This document shows positions 11,560-24,518 of a DNA stretch of 64,000 bases, piece after piece. Location of the stretch: contig KV918795.1 of assembly GCA_002049455.2 (NCBI GenBank), forward strand, positions 248,001-312,000, read 5' to 3'. How positions within the stretch are numbered: position 1 is the stretch's first letter; the number at the start of each line of letters is the position of its first letter. The notes under the pieces are model-generated. The model was not told the DNA's origin. It ran no database searches and worked only from the letters and a program-made list of their open reading frames with translations. The stretch is from Porphyra umbilicalis (taxonomy: Eukaryota; Rhodophyta; Bangiophyceae; Bangiales; Bangiaceae). A program made the translations under genes and the position numbers.

Positions 11560-14500
11560 TGTTGAGCCCCGCTCCGGAATTCCATTGGAGCTATACTTAC
11601 ACGCGGGCTTTTGGTGACTCGAGCTCGTGTACTTGTTGGCATTCCATTGTGTATGACTTGTACTTGTTTGTACTTGATTTGTGTATCTCTTGGTGAGCTC
11701 CCCCCTTCTCGTGGTGAGCTCGGGGGGGGATTGTGCGTGGCGTGGTGACTGGATTGTGCGGCGGTGGGCGGCTTACCACCGGGGAGGCGCATGCTTCGCT
11801 TTGGGAGGTGCGCCGCAGGCCCTGCACACGCGGAGAGTGGAAGTGCCTGGGGGAGCACTGAGAGAGGGTCGTCTCTGGGACTGGCAGAGGGGTCGCCTGG
11901 GGTATATCAGGCGGTCCTAGTGGGCCCAAAGCCGCAATCCAAGTAAACCAACGCATCCACCTATCTACCTCCCGCTTCGCAGGTTATGGGCCCAGCTGTC
12001 GCTGGTGGTCATCGTCGTCTTCCCTGCGGTCGCTGATCGGACGACGTTGCCCGGGTTGCGGTGTGTTCCGGCGTCGCGCGGGCCGATACCGCCGTCGACG
12101 TCGTCAGTACGGTGCTTGGTCGCGCCGCTGTCGTCAACATGTCGGACTACGGCCGCCTTAGCGGCCCACGGTTCGCGCAGCTAAACGACGATTACAAGGT
12201 GTGGGCGGCGTACCAGCGTGCGCAGCTCAAGAAAGAGAAGCTGTGGACGGCCGTCGTGACGGACCGCCCTGCTTCTGGTTCGGACGACAAGAAACCCGAC
12301 CCGGTGGTCGAAGCGTGGGACGCCATGAATGAGGCGGCGCTGGCGACCATCCAGATGTCGGTCACGCCCGTGCATCTCAACACGGTCACGTCGGTTGACA
12401 CGGCCAAGGAGGCGTGAGATGCGCTCAAGGTCATGTTCGAGGCACGTGACAACGCGCAGCTGCTGCGGCTCATGGGCGAGCTGAGCAGCCTGAAGAAGGG
12501 CGACGACGAAAACATCATCAAGTTTGCGTCGCGCGCCAAGATGATCCGGGACGAGCTTGCCATGCTCGGAAACCCGGTGGACGACAACACGCTCGCACTG
12601 CGTGTCTTGTCGGGGCTTCCGTCAGAGTACGGGATGCTCAGGACGGTCTTGGATAACAAGGACACCAAGCTCGTCATGTCGGACGTGACGGCTAAAGTGC
12701 TGCAAGTGGAGCAGCGGAGCATTACAGTCGCCGCGTCGAAGCCTTCTGGCAATGTCAAGTCACAAGCCTTTGCTGCAGCGGCGCACATGAAGTCGTTTGA
12801 CAAGAACTCGATCGTGTGCCTCTACTGCAACAAGAAAGGGCACATGCAGCGCGACTGCTACAAGAAGAAGGCGGACGAGGCCAAGGGCAAGGGCAAGCCC
12901 GGCGGTGGTGGTCGTGAAGGCGGCCACGGTGGCAAGCCCCACGCGGGTGCCGCTCTGGCCTACAATGCTTCCACCGGCAATGCCGGGAGCAGCAAGGCTC
13001 GCGGGAGCACACGCGGGTTATCAACCTTGGTGCTTGACTCTGGCGCAACCAACCACATGGCCGCCGGGGATAAGGGCTTCACCGTCCGGACGGCGGGAAG
13101 CGGGGCCGAGGTCACCTTGGCCAACAGCGACAAGGTGCCCATCAAGGGGCACGGCCACGTCTCAATGGACGTTGGCAAAGGAAAACCCAAGACGCGCATG
13201 GTTCTTGGGGATGCTATGGTCGTTCCGGACCTGACTAGCAACCTGCTGTCGGTTCGAGCGGTCGACTGCAATCGAGGTGCGGTGGTGTTTGTCGACAACA
13301 CCTGCTACATCCTTAGCGACGGGGATGCTGTTCGCTCGAGCGGAGTGCTCGACAAGGCGTCGGTGGTTGGCAAGGTGAACGACCTGGAGCAGCATGTGCT
13401 GAAGGTGACACCTGTGCAGGCGTCGGCTAACACGGCATCCACGCGGATAGCTGAGGAGGCGGAGCTGTGGCACCGTCGTTTCAACCATTTCGGGTTAGAG
13501 AACCTCAAGCGGGCGGCCACAATGGTCGACGGCATGCCGGTGTCAGTGGCAGACGCCAAGCGCGTTATTGGCACTGTGTGTGTGCCATGCGTGGATGGCA
13601 AGATGGTGCAGGCGCCGAGCCCCCGCTCATCTGCAGCGACGACCAAGTGCGAGCTGGTGCACACCGACATTGGTGGCCCACTCACGGAGTCGCTGGGTGG
13701 TTCCATCTACTTTATGACGGCGCTGGAGGACTCCGCGGGGTTCATCACGGCAACGCCTATCAAGACGAAATGGATGGCACCGCAGGTTCTCAAGACGCGT
13801 ATCAAGCAGTTTGAGACGCTGACGGGAGTCAAGGTCAAGCGCGTCCGTCATGACGGTGCCAAGGAGTACGTCACCAACGACCTCGAGGCATGGTGCGAGG
13901 ACAAGGGCATCACGTCGGAGATGACAGCGCCGTACAAGTCACAGCAGAACGGCAAAGCGGAGCGGGTTAACCGCACGCTGATGAAGCGCGTGCGTGCTGC
14001 TCTGCTCGATGCCGGAGCGGAGGAAGACCTGTGGGCTGAGGCGTTGGCCTCTGTCGTCCATGTGCTCAACCGGTCCCCCAAGGCGGGGCTGGACGTAACA
14101 CCGCTGGAGGCCCTAACGGGTCGACGCCCCAACGTCGCGGGATTCCGCGTTTGGGGGAGCCGGGCGTGGGCGCTCAAACCCAAGAAGCAGCAACGCAAGC
14201 TGGAGCCAAGGACCGACGAAGGCTGCTTTGTCGGCTACACGGTCGGTGGCAAGGCCTAACGCATCCTCGAGGATGAGACGAACCAAGTCTCAGAGCGTCG
14301 AGACGTGCTGATGGAAAAGAACCCGGCTAAGGTCAAGGCGACGGCAGTCGGGTCAAGCGCTGGTCCCCGACTGACGACGGGAAATGACGGCGGCAAGGAT
14401 GACGCCACGGAAGGGGCAATGGACATGCTCGACGCTGAACGCGGGCGAGAGGAGGGGTACGCCCCCGACGACACCTCTGATAGCGACGAAGAAGTCGGTC

Positions 14501-16320
14501 CTCCCTCCCTTGCTGAAGACAGCGAGGAGGACGTCGAGGATTGCTCCGATGGCTCGACACCGGCGGGCGGTCAAGGACCTGCTATCTGTGACAGCGCCGC
14601 ACATGGGCCTCGTCGCTCAAAGCGAAAGCCAGCTCCCAAGGTAGCATGGTGGGAGAAGGAACCCAAGGCGTACTTGGCAAGCGGTACCAAGAGTGCGGCT
14701 GAGTCGGGCTGCGACCAACACAAGCCCCCGGCAAACGAAAAAGAGGCACGTGCTCGTTCTGATTGGCCGCGTTGGAAGAAGGCCATCAAGGAGGAGGTGG
14801 CAGCGCACAAGAAGCTTGGCACCTGGTCCAAGATTAAGGTGAACAACAAGAAGCACAAGGCCATCAAGACGCGTTTCGTGTTCGACATCAAACACCACGC
14901 GGAGGGCAAGATGACGCGCTACAAGGCTCGCCTCGTGGCCCAAGGTTTCAACCAAGTTCCGGGGCGGGACTTTGACGAACGTGGGCGCCGGTGCCCAGCG
15001 CGGCTACCACACGGGCCCTCTTTGCTGTGGCTGCAGCCTAGGGCTGGGACGTTCACCATGTCGACGTCAAGACAGGCTTCCTCAACGCCAAGATGGACGA
15101 GGAGATGTACATCAAACTCCCCGACGGTATCGAGCCGGAGGGCGTGGAGGAGATGTGTCGGCTTAACCTGGCGCTCTACGGGACAAAGCAGGCTGGGCGG
15201 CTGTGGGGCATCAAGCTCGACAAGGAGCTCAAGGAGATCGGTGCACTGCGATCCAAGGTAGACCCGTGCCTCTACGAGTGGTGCCACCCTGTGCACGGGC
15301 GCGTCTACATCCTCGTGTACGTCTACGACATTATCGTGGCAGGCGAGGAGCTGTCTGGAGTTGATGCCGTCAAGCGCTCTGTGTCGGAGATGTTCGAAGT
15401 ACGTGACATGGGGGAGGTTAACGACTTCATTGGCATGAAGGTCATGCGTGACCGTGAGTCAAAGACGCTCACTCTGAGCAACCCGGGGCACACGGTGACG
15501 CTGCTGGAGGCGTTTGGGATGGAGACCTCCACCCCAAACAAGGCGCCAATGGCGTCAGGGGTCAACCTAGCCAAGACGGGCGAGGACCTGCTGCCGGAGG
15601 ATAACCGTTACGCCGAGTTGGTCGGCTCCCTCCTCTACCTGTCCACCACGACAAGGCCGGACATCGCCTTTGCCGTGGGGGTGCTGTCGCGCTTCATGTC
15701 GTGCCCGGAGCAGGACCACATGCGCGCAGCAAAAAGGGTATTGCGCTACCTGCGCGGGACAACCCGCCTTGGAGTGGTCTACGGCGGCAGCGAGCCGCTG
15801 CAGGGGTTTGTCGACGTCGACTGGGCGGGCGACGTTGACGGCCGTCGGTCGACGACAGGCTTCGTCCTCACCCTCAATGGCGGGCCCATCGCGTGGGCAA
15901 GCAAGCGCCAGTCGACGGTGGCAACCTCGACGGCCGAAGCGGAGTACGTGGCCGCCGCGATGGCCACCAAGGAGGCGCTGTGGCTACGCAAGCTTCTGTC
16001 GGCTCTGAGCGTCGATGGCGGGGCCGTGCCGATGGGGGAAGACAACCAGGCTTGCCTCGCCTTGGTCAACAACCCCGAAGCCACCGGGCGTACCAAGCAC
16101 GTGGATGTCGCGTACCACATGGTCCGTGACTACGTGGCGCGCGGGGAGGTGACGTTCTACTTCCTCCCTAGCGTGGACATGCCGGCAGACGGGCTGACGA
16201 AGCCGCTGCCGGCCCCGGCGTTCGTCTTGTTGCGGCGCGTCATTGGCGTTGGCGCCGATCTTGGCAACGCGGGGCTGGGCGCTACGCCCGCCCCACGTCC
16301 TGCTTCCACATGCTGAGCCC
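11560..16320 (+). mobile_element. Copia LTR retrotransposon (family B), nearly full-length internal region
   Basis: A Ty1/Copia fossil with its parts in canonical order. The gag region is about 12.14-12.96 kb, with a CCHC zinc knuckle 'CLYCNKKGHMQRDC' at 12817-12857. Protease is near 13.03 kb ('LVLDSGATNHMA'), GAG-pre-integrase near 13.47-13.6 kb ('LWHRRFNHFGLENL'), integrase 13.65-14.1 kb, reverse transcriptase about 14.8-15.6 kb, and RNase H about 15.8-16.2 kb ('SKHVDVAYHMV' type motif, ending 'ADGLTKPLP'). It is broken, with a few breaks. Protein and LTR sequence differ clearly from family A. The 5' LTR is taken as about 11560-11981 because it starts TG, ends CA and abuts the primer site. 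No matching 3' LTR was recognised, so the right border is uncertain. Confidence 0.9.
11982..11996 (+). promoter_or_regulatory. primer-binding site for half-molecule initiator tRNA-Met
   Basis: GGTTATGGGCCCAGC lies directly after the CA that would end the 5' LTR. Its reverse complement is the conserved anticodon-arm sequence of eukaryotic initiator tRNA-Met. Drosophila copia is known to prime from this internal region rather than from the tRNA 3' end. Confidence 0.8.
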
Positions 16321-16924
16321 CTCCGTGGTCGGCGGAGGTCTTTGGCGGAGCGACCATGGTGACGGGTCGCGTGCCCTTTGCGTTTGGCATCGGATTTGCG
16401 GCGGTTTGGGCCGGTTGTGGTGCTCGGACGGCCGCCTGGGGTATGTCATGTTGCTGCCCGAGTCGGGGGCAGTCGACTGAGCCCCTTTTGCGCGAGGGCG
16501 CAAATGCCGAGACACCTGACCGCCCGCGGTTTGGCTAGGCTCAAGATGAGCGTCGTCTGCCAACTCGCTGTGTCACGAAATTACGAAAGGAGCAGCCATC
16601 GTGTCATGTAAATCCTGAGGTTTTGTGCTACCTTTTTTGCCATTTCACGACAAACTTTTGCACCACGTTACACGGCAGTCACCGGACGGCAACATTTAGA
16701 TACTTCTGACGAATACTTGTGCTCATTTTCCATGGTATCGTTTCAGTGATTCCAGAAGGGGTGGGATGATCGTCTTGATAATCTTTTTGGAGTTTCTCCA
16801 TCATTCGTCGTGCGCTAAAATCTCGCGCGAATCTCCCGCGAGTGTGCGTCGAGTGAAGGAGCCCCTCCACGCATTGAGTGCGAGCGGTGCTCGACCGTCC
16901 AGGCCAAAGTCTTCGATCGGCAGG
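16321..16924. other. 600 bp, no gene recognised
   Basis: Sequence downstream of the Copia RNase H. It probably contains the degraded 3' end of that element, but no LTR match to 11560-11981 could be found by eye. A 63-codon minus-strand ORF (16679-16870) is unrecognised. Confidence 0.45.
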
Positions 16925-17245
16925 GGTGACAGTAGCTGAAATCAGAGGTTGCGGAAGGTGCAGCGTTCAGGGGTGGGGGGATGTGCCGCAATCAGGGCCG
17001 GGCGGGGGCGCCGCGGGGGCGCCGGAATAACGGGTCGCAGGGATGGCCGCAAACAGTCGCGGAGGGAGGCCGCAAACAAGGTCGAACGTGGCAGACAGTG
17101 CGTGGACCGACGGCCAAGGAGGTGAAAGTCACATGACATGCCGTGTCAAGGCGAAGAAGAACCATCACGAAAGGAAGACATGCACTCCTACAAAGAAAGT
17201 CAAGTACACGGATACCAAATGCTATCAGCCAAGAGAAGGCTATAG
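16925..17245 (+). repeat. dispersed repeat R, copy 2
   Basis: It aligns with 6270-6605 in the same orientation: GCCGCAAACA units, then a block from 'AGTCACATGACA' through 'GACATGCACTCCTACAAAG' to 'TGCTATCAGCCAA'. It lies just beyond the 3' end of the Pif1-like pseudogene. Confidence 0.65.
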
Positions 17246-17249
17246 ACAA

Positions 17250-17531
17250 CTACGTTATACGACTTCTTTTGCGGCTCGAGATACTGAGCTCCAGTGCGAT
17301 TTTTGCATCCATGCTCTCCATGAGCCTTGTACTTCTAGTGCTATGGTGTGATACGATGAAGACGGTAGTGAAATTCAAACGCCCGCCGACAAACAAACGC
17401 GCGGGAAGCGTCAAACGAAAGCAAAAAAGACGACTTGGAGAAAATGGACGCAGAAACATGCGACTTAGACCATGGCAAAAAGAAAATACTAATCCTAAAG
17501 AGAGCACTACCGTGTCCAGAGTCATACCCTG
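17250..17531 (-). pseudogene. Pif1-like helicase, C-terminal fragment beyond Gypsy insertion
   Basis: The minus strand reads 'GMTLDTVVLSLGLVFSFCHG' and 'LSRMFLRP', the expected continuation of the helicase motif 'THKAQG' found at the other side of the Gypsy element (26416 onward). The frame is continuous across the insertion once one copy of the 5-bp target duplication is discounted. Downstream residues are Arg/Leu-rich and end near 17250. The helicase C-terminus is therefore short or degraded. Confidence 0.8.
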
Positions 17532-17898
17532 TGTTGCATTCGGCACGGGCTAAGTCCAGTACTTATGCCCCTGCCGGGACTTGCGCCCGTCTCTCCGTAC
17601 TTCGGATTGCGGCCTGTGGGACGGCTGTCCCTCCTTGAGTAGCCCACCTATTCGGGCCAGGGGTTACTCTTCCGTCTCTCCTTTTCGTCTGTTTTCGTCT
17701 TGTTCTTACGGCGCCGGCCTTGCCCCGCGCCGCCCCGTCTTGCTCGCCATCTAAATCTTGGCGTCTATCTCGAGTCCTAGCCTTTGAGCGCCTTTGTGCC
17801 GTCTAGGTCCTCTCGGTAGGTTGACCCTTTAGGTCCTTCTCTTTTGTACTGTCAGTGTGGTTCTAGGGTATTTGTTCGCGCCTTTGTTTTTTGCCACA
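17532..17898 (+). repeat. Gypsy 5' LTR
   Basis: 367 bp, TG...CA, next to a plausible primer site starting TGGTGGAGCAGCAGG at about 17901. I cannot assign that site to a specific tRNA. Confidence 0.92.
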
Positions 17899-20800
17899 CT
17901 TGGTGGAGCAGCAGGGGAAAGGGCGTCGTCCCTTTCGAGGGACGCCTCTCCTCTCGCGAGCCCTGGCGACAACGGTGCGGACGCCCCTGACGGTTCACGT
18001 GACGTGACCACTTTGTGGTCTCGGTCACCCGGCGGCTGTTGTTGCAGGCCGGGGGAGTCGCTCGACGGTGCCCGACGGGCCGTGGTGCCGTCGTGTCCGG
18101 GTTTGTGCTATCTCGAGACAAGAAGCCAACCTATCTCCGATGGCGAGCGGGGGTGCCGATCCCCCGCGCTTTGCCCCCCCTCATGATACGGGCGCTGACG
18201 CTCGGCGTACGGCCGACGGGTCAGCCCCTGCGACTACGACTCCCCCTCTTCCCCACGATGCCTCTGGTATCCCCGATCCAACCGCAGCGGCTCTTGCTTC
18301 GGGCGGCTCGGGCGCTTCCCTCGGCGATACTAGTCGTCGCGCGGAGAAATCGGCGGTCGCCGAGTTAACGACGCTCGTGCGTACGTTGGCCGCGTCCGTC
18401 CGAGAGCTACGCGCCGACGTGACAATGTTGCGCGACCCAACTGGGACGTTGCCGATGTCGACCGCCAGTGGACCCCGGCCCACTGACCCAACACCGGCAA
18501 ACACCCCGGCCCCGCGCGACCGGCCCCGGTCGCGCAGGTCCGCTGCCTCAACGTCGCCGTTGGCCTCGCGGAGCGTGGGCGTACGATCGGATCCCGACGC
18601 CCGCTCTCCACGGTCTGCCGATGACGACGAGCCGCCCCGAGACCCCAGCAGCAGCAGCAGCAGTGACAGCACAGGCCCCGCGCGCCACCGCGTTCGCTCG
18701 CGGCGCCGCACCCGCACGCGGGTCACCGGTCGGACAGCTTCGACGCCAATGGCGGTCATCCCCTGGCCGCTCCCTTTGACGTCCAAGCATGGCCCGTTCT
18801 CGTCGCTGCTTGACTTCCGCCGCTACCTCGTCCGCAATGCGGATCCGACGTATGGCCGGTCGAAAGCAAGCCAACTCCGCAGGCGCCATCGCCTGCTGGA
18901 CGGTTCGTTCCACGGCGTCACGCTCTTCGATGGCTCGGATCCGCTGGCCGTCCTGGCGCTCCTCACTCGCTTCCGCACAGCCGCGGACGAAATGGATGTC
19001 ACTCTGGGCGAGGCCCCGTACCTCCTCGCCTACCGCACTGGCGGTGAGTCCAAGGACGACTTCGTCCAAGAAACAAAAGGCCCACACGGCAGCGCCGTCG
19101 GTACCAGTTTCCCGCACACGATCAACTATCTGTTGACCCGCTATTCACCCGAGGACGCCCTGCACACCGCCAAAATGACCCTCCCTACCGCGGAGCAGCG
19201 CCAAGACGAAGGCGAGCGCGCTTTCTATCAGCGGTTGATGCGGCTCGGCCGACAGCTCATGGGTATGTACGACCCGGGGCAGCTACGGTACCTGTTCCTG
19301 AAGGGGCTCCACCCCTCGGTACGTGCCCAAGCCGAGCTGGCCGACCGCACATGCGCCACCTTCGACGAACTCGTGGCGCTTTCGCAGAAGATCGGCGATG
19401 GGCTCCGCTCGGTCAAGGTCACCACCGGCAAAGCCGACCGGTACGCCAAGGCCAAGAGCGTCCTGCAGCTGGGCTCCGGGAGCGGAGCAAAAGCCGAACC
19501 GGTCCTCTGAGCGGCGCCACCAGCGACGACGTCGGAGGCCACGCCGCCACAGAGCCGGAACCCCATGGGTCGGCCTCTACCTCAGCAGCCGTTCCAGGCA
19601 TTCAACCGTACGCCACCGGCGGCCCGGACGCCGTCCGCCAGAACGGCAACCCGGTGGTCTCCCCGACCGGGCGGTCCGGCGGGACGGCCGGCTCTGGTCC
19701 ACCTGAGCTAGGTGCAGTGCCACCGCTGCCGCGGTCTTGGTCACTACGCCCGCGTATGCCCTTTGCCCGACCAGGCGATGGGGACAGGTGCGCCGCCTGC
19801 GGTCGCCCCGGGACCCCCTGGCGCGGCCCGTCCTGCCTTACGCCCAAGTCGTATGCAATACGCGATGGCCGCCATCGCCGGGGACCCCTGGGGTAATCCG
19901 CTGGTGCCGGACGACACCGGCTCCCTCCGCGGAGACGAGACGGTCGGCGCCTCGCCCGGGGATCCGCAACCGGATCCGAGTCCAACGGTGGACCCGCCTG
20001 CCCCTGCCGGGCCGGGAAACTAACACGGGGCGTGCCGCTAGCGGCTCGGCCGCCCCGTGGCGCCCCCAGCCCGCAGGGTCCGAAGATACGGATACACCGT
20101 GTCTTGGCTCCGGTATACCGGCAGTATACCATCCCCGCGGCCCTCGGCTTTGACGAGGCTCGCATGCGGCTGATGACACCGACCCTTGATACAGGCGCCG
20201 GGCCCTCGATCATTCGGGTGGACGCCCTGCCCAAGGGTTGGGAGCGGCGGTTGCATCGACGCCCTCATTTGCCTCACATTATGGACGCAAATAAAAACCC
20301 TATCTCCGCCCGAGGCATGATCACCCTGCGCCTGTGCTCCGGTGGCTTCGCCGCAAACGTCGACTTAGTCGTCGTCCCGCGCCTCGCCGTCCCTGTGCTG
20401 CTCGGCACCAGTTTCATCAACCGCCATGTCGAGGCGCTCTACCCGCGCCGTCAACGCGTCAGATGGTCCACCGATGCTTCGGTGCCCATCGTATCGTGCA
20501 CGGCACGCGGCAAGAAAGAACGCCGCCGATCCCCAAAGGATGCGACGGTGCGCGTCGCGCAGCGGCGGGTGCTGCCCCCGAAAACCCGTACGGCTCTGCT
20601 GGTCACCGCCGACCTCGCTGGTCAGGTCCTAGTCGCGCCGTACGACCGCCTTCATAAGCATCACCGCTGTCAAACGGCGCGTGGCCTGGCCGTCGTTGTC
20701 CCGGGGCAACGCTTCAGCGTTGAAGTCGCTAACCTCAGCGACACACCGATCTGCCTCCGCAAGGGAGCTATCCTCGCTACCGTTAGCCCGGTCGACGATG

Positions 20801-23800
20801 TCAACTGCCTGCTCGTCACTGACGACGCGGCATCGCCCACCGCGGCCGCAGAAGCGGTGCTAGACCAAGTCGATCTCTCTGGCGTACCCGACTGGCTACT
20901 CCCGGATGTCCAGGCACTCATCCGCCGCCATGCGTATATGCTGGACGGGACGCTCGGCTCCATCGACGCCACCGTCCACCGCGTGGAGGTCCAACCCGGG
21001 ACGAAGCCGATACGGCAGCAACCGTACCGCGCGGGTCACCATGCCCGTGACATGATCCGTGACGAGGTCAATCGGATGCTGGAAGCCAAGGTCGTCCGCC
21101 CAAGTACCAGTGAATGGGCAAGCCCAGTCGTTGTCGTCCCCAAGAAAGACGGGTCGCCACGCTTTTGCGTCGACTACCGTCGTCTCAATGCGGTGACCAA
21201 GAAGGACTCCTATCCCATTTCGCGGATGGAGGATTGCATCGACTCGCTGGGAGACGACCGCGTCTTCTCAACGCTCGACTGCAATGCCGGGTATTGGCAG
21301 ATACCCATGGCCCTGGACGACATCAACAAGACCGCTTTCACCTGCCACATGGGCACGTACGAGTACTTGAAGATGGCCTTCGGCCTCACGAACGCTCCCG
21401 CCACCTTCCAACGTGCCCTCGACATCATCCTGTCCGGGATGACCTGGCAAACGTGCCTTGTCTACCTCGACGACGTCATCGTCTTCTCCGACACCCCGGA
21501 GAACCACGTGAAAGCGCTCGACGAAGCCCTGACCCGCCTGGGTCGGGCCGGCGTCACGTTGAAGGCCAAGAAGTGTCAGTTCTTCCAGACGTCCGTCGAG
21601 TACCTGGGGCGCATCATATCCCCTCGGGAGATGTGGGTGCACAACAAGAACCTGGAGGCGCTCGCGAAGGTAGGTCACCCGCGAGCAAAGACGCAATTGC
21701 GTAGCTTCCTCGGCATGTGTAACGTGTACCGCCGCTTCGTCGCAAACTACGCACGGATCGCAGCGCCCTAAACCAGCTGACAACCAAGGAGTACGGCGAC
21801 ACGCTCCCGACGTTCACCGAGACGCAGGCCGCAGCTTTCACGCGCCTACGAGACGCGCTGCTTCATCCGCCGGTCCTGGCGCTCCCCCGCCGCGGAGCGC
21901 CCTTCACCATTGACGTCGATGCGTGCGACACCCAATTGGGGTGCGCTCTGCTCCAAGAGCAGCAGGACGGCCAGCTGAAACCCGTGGGGTTCTACAGCCG
22001 CGCCCTGCAGCCCGAGCAACGCAACTATTCGGCCACCGAGAAGGAGTGCCTGGGCCTCGTCTGGGCCGTGCTCCACCTCCGACACTATGTGGAGGGCTCG
22101 CGGTTCACGGTGCGTACGGACCACGAATGCCTCAGTTGGATCTACCGGCTGACTACGGCCACCGGTCGTCTGCTCCGTTGGCGCCTCCGCCTAGCGGAGT
22201 TCGACTTCGAGGTGAATTACAAGAAGGGAGCGAACCACCACCTCCCCGATGCCCTGTCCCGCGTACCCACGACGGGTCTGGACAAGAAGGAGCTGGACGA
22301 CGACATCCCATGCTTCCTGCTGGCTCAGGCCGCAAGGGGCACGGACGCCAACAATTTTTCGGCGCCGTTACCGCCTCCCCCTATTACAGCGGAGGAGCTT
22401 CTTCGCGCATAAGGCGCGGATGGCCGATGCCAGCAGCTACGCGCCGTGATCGACTCGGGAAAGCCGACGCGGTTCGTCCTCGATGAGGAAGGCCGCCTCG
22501 TGGGCCGTCAGCCAACGACGGACGTTATGCAAGTATACATCCCCGAGGCCCTACGCTCTCGCGTGATGGGCCTCGAGCACAACCCGACAGCCAAAGGTCA
22601 CCCTGGGGTGCAGCGGATGTACGCCGCGATGAAGCGTTGCTTCTATTGGGAATGGTTGATTGTCGACCTGTACGACTTCGTCCGGCAGTGCCCGCCGTGC
22701 GCGACAAACCAGCTGCAGGAGCGACGGCATACGTCCCCCATGACCCTGTTCCCGCCAAAGGAACCGTTGACCGAGGTTGGCATTGACATCTTCGGACCGC
22801 TGCTCAACACGGTTGACGGCAACCGGTATGTGTTCGTCATGTCCGACCGCTTCTCGAAGCTAACCCGCACGGTTGCGCTCCGACGTATCACCGCCGTCAC
22901 GGTCGCGTCGGCGTTCCTGACCGCATGGGTCGCGGCCAACGGGCCCCCCGACTGCGTCCTATCGGATCAGGGTCGACAGATGGACAACGCGTTCTTTCGC
23001 GCCGTCATGATGATGTTGGGCACGATGTGCAAGTACACGACGCCTTACCATCCGCAGACCAACGGTCAGGTGGAACGGTATAACCGTACGCTCCTGAACC
23101 AGATCCGGGCCTTCTGTGAGGAGCACCCTCGACAGTGGGATCGCCTCCTCCCCGCCCTGAGCCTGGCGTACAACAGCTGCCCGCAGAGGGCCACCGGTAT
23201 GGCGCCGTTCGACCTCCTGATCCCCCGCCGTATGCCCAACCTCACGGTTGAGGGCCCCGCTGGCTCGTCTCCGCTGGCATCCGCCGATAACTCCCCGCTC
23301 ATGGTGAAGCGCGCCATCATCCAGGGCTTGAAAAAGCTCATCCCGACGGTGCGCGCTTCCCTTGACAAGGACCAATCTCGCTATAAGCGAGACTGGGACA
23401 GCCGGGTACGGCCGAAGACCAAGGACCTGGTGGTCGGTGACTTTGTCTACCTCCGCTCCCACCGCGGGGGGCACAAGCTGCTGCCCAAGGCCCTTGGCCC
23501 GTTCGAGATTCTCGATACGGCCGGCACCTTCTTCGTAATCGACCAAGGCGATGGCGAAGGACGGGTCAACAGTAAGGACGTCACACCGGCACCGCGCCCG
23601 GTGCCGGGACCGGATGCCCAGCCGCATCGGCTTACACAGGCCCCGCTCTTCGACGTGAATTTGTCCGATGAGGATCCGACCTGGGAAATCGACCGGCTGT
23701 TGGCTATTCGCCACGACACCGATAACGGCATCGTGGCGAAAGTTCGGTGGGCCACTTATGGCCGGGGCGATGATTCTTGGGAACCCATTTCGGGTTTACC

Positions 23801-24029
23801 GAAACATCTCGTCATCCGCTTAGCGAAGCAGAAGAAATTTACGCTCTTCGACGACGCCTTCCCAACGACGCCGGTCGTCCTCGCCCCGCCCCCGCGGCAA
23901 CCCAATTGGGTCCGCGTCGCGGTCCAGCAGCACACCGACGAGACGGGTGCCATGCTCGTCGATGTGCGCTGGGCGTCCCCAGCGAAAAGCCACGAGGATA
24001 CCGTCCCTGCCCTTCGGGCATCCTCCCTC

Positions 24030-24518
24030 CTCGCGGCGGTTCCCGACGACCCGCCGGCTGCCCACTGGGCATTGGGCCGCCCCGCCTTCGAGAAACTCGA
24101 CGCGGTCTGGGGCCCCCATACGGTCCACCTGTTTATTACCGCCGCGGCCACCCATTTACCCCGGTTCCTGCCCCTGTCCCCCGCGGACGCCGCGCGCGGC
24201 TGCGCCGCGGCGTTCTCTGTCGACTGGGCGGTCGAGAACGGGTGGGCCAACCCCCCCTTCTCTTTCCTACCGCAGGTCCTCGCCCGCATCACCTCCTATC
24301 CAAGTGACATCACCCTTGTCGCCCCGCGCTGGCACCACCAGTCCTGGTGGACGCTCGCGACGCGCTACTGCGCCGCTCGGGTGCAACTCAACCCCCCCTA
24401 TCCTACGTTCACGGTGGCAGGCCGCACCGCCTCCTCCCCGCCGCCCGTGTGGCGCGTCGTGATTTTCCGCTTTGAGAAGGCCCACACCACACGGGTCAGC
24501 GCCTGCGGCACCGCTTAG
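24030..24518 (+). other. C-terminal extension of Gypsy polyprotein with NPPF motif (Dam-like?)
   Basis: Downstream of the chromodomain the polyprotein continues about 200 residues. A segment resembles the adenine-methyltransferase-like module often found near the end of DIRS-type elements: 'VHLFITAAATHLPRF', 'FSVDWAVENGWANPPFSFLP' (NPPF at 24249-24260) and 'ITLVAPRWHHQSWW'. The NPPF box equals a permitted form of the N6-adenine methyltransferase catalytic motif. The assignment rests on motif likeness only. Confidence 0.5.

Noticed and set aside
16321-16620. 3' LTR of the family B Copia element
   Set aside because: No convincing alignment to 11560-11981. A short 'GCCTGGGGTAT' match alone is too little.
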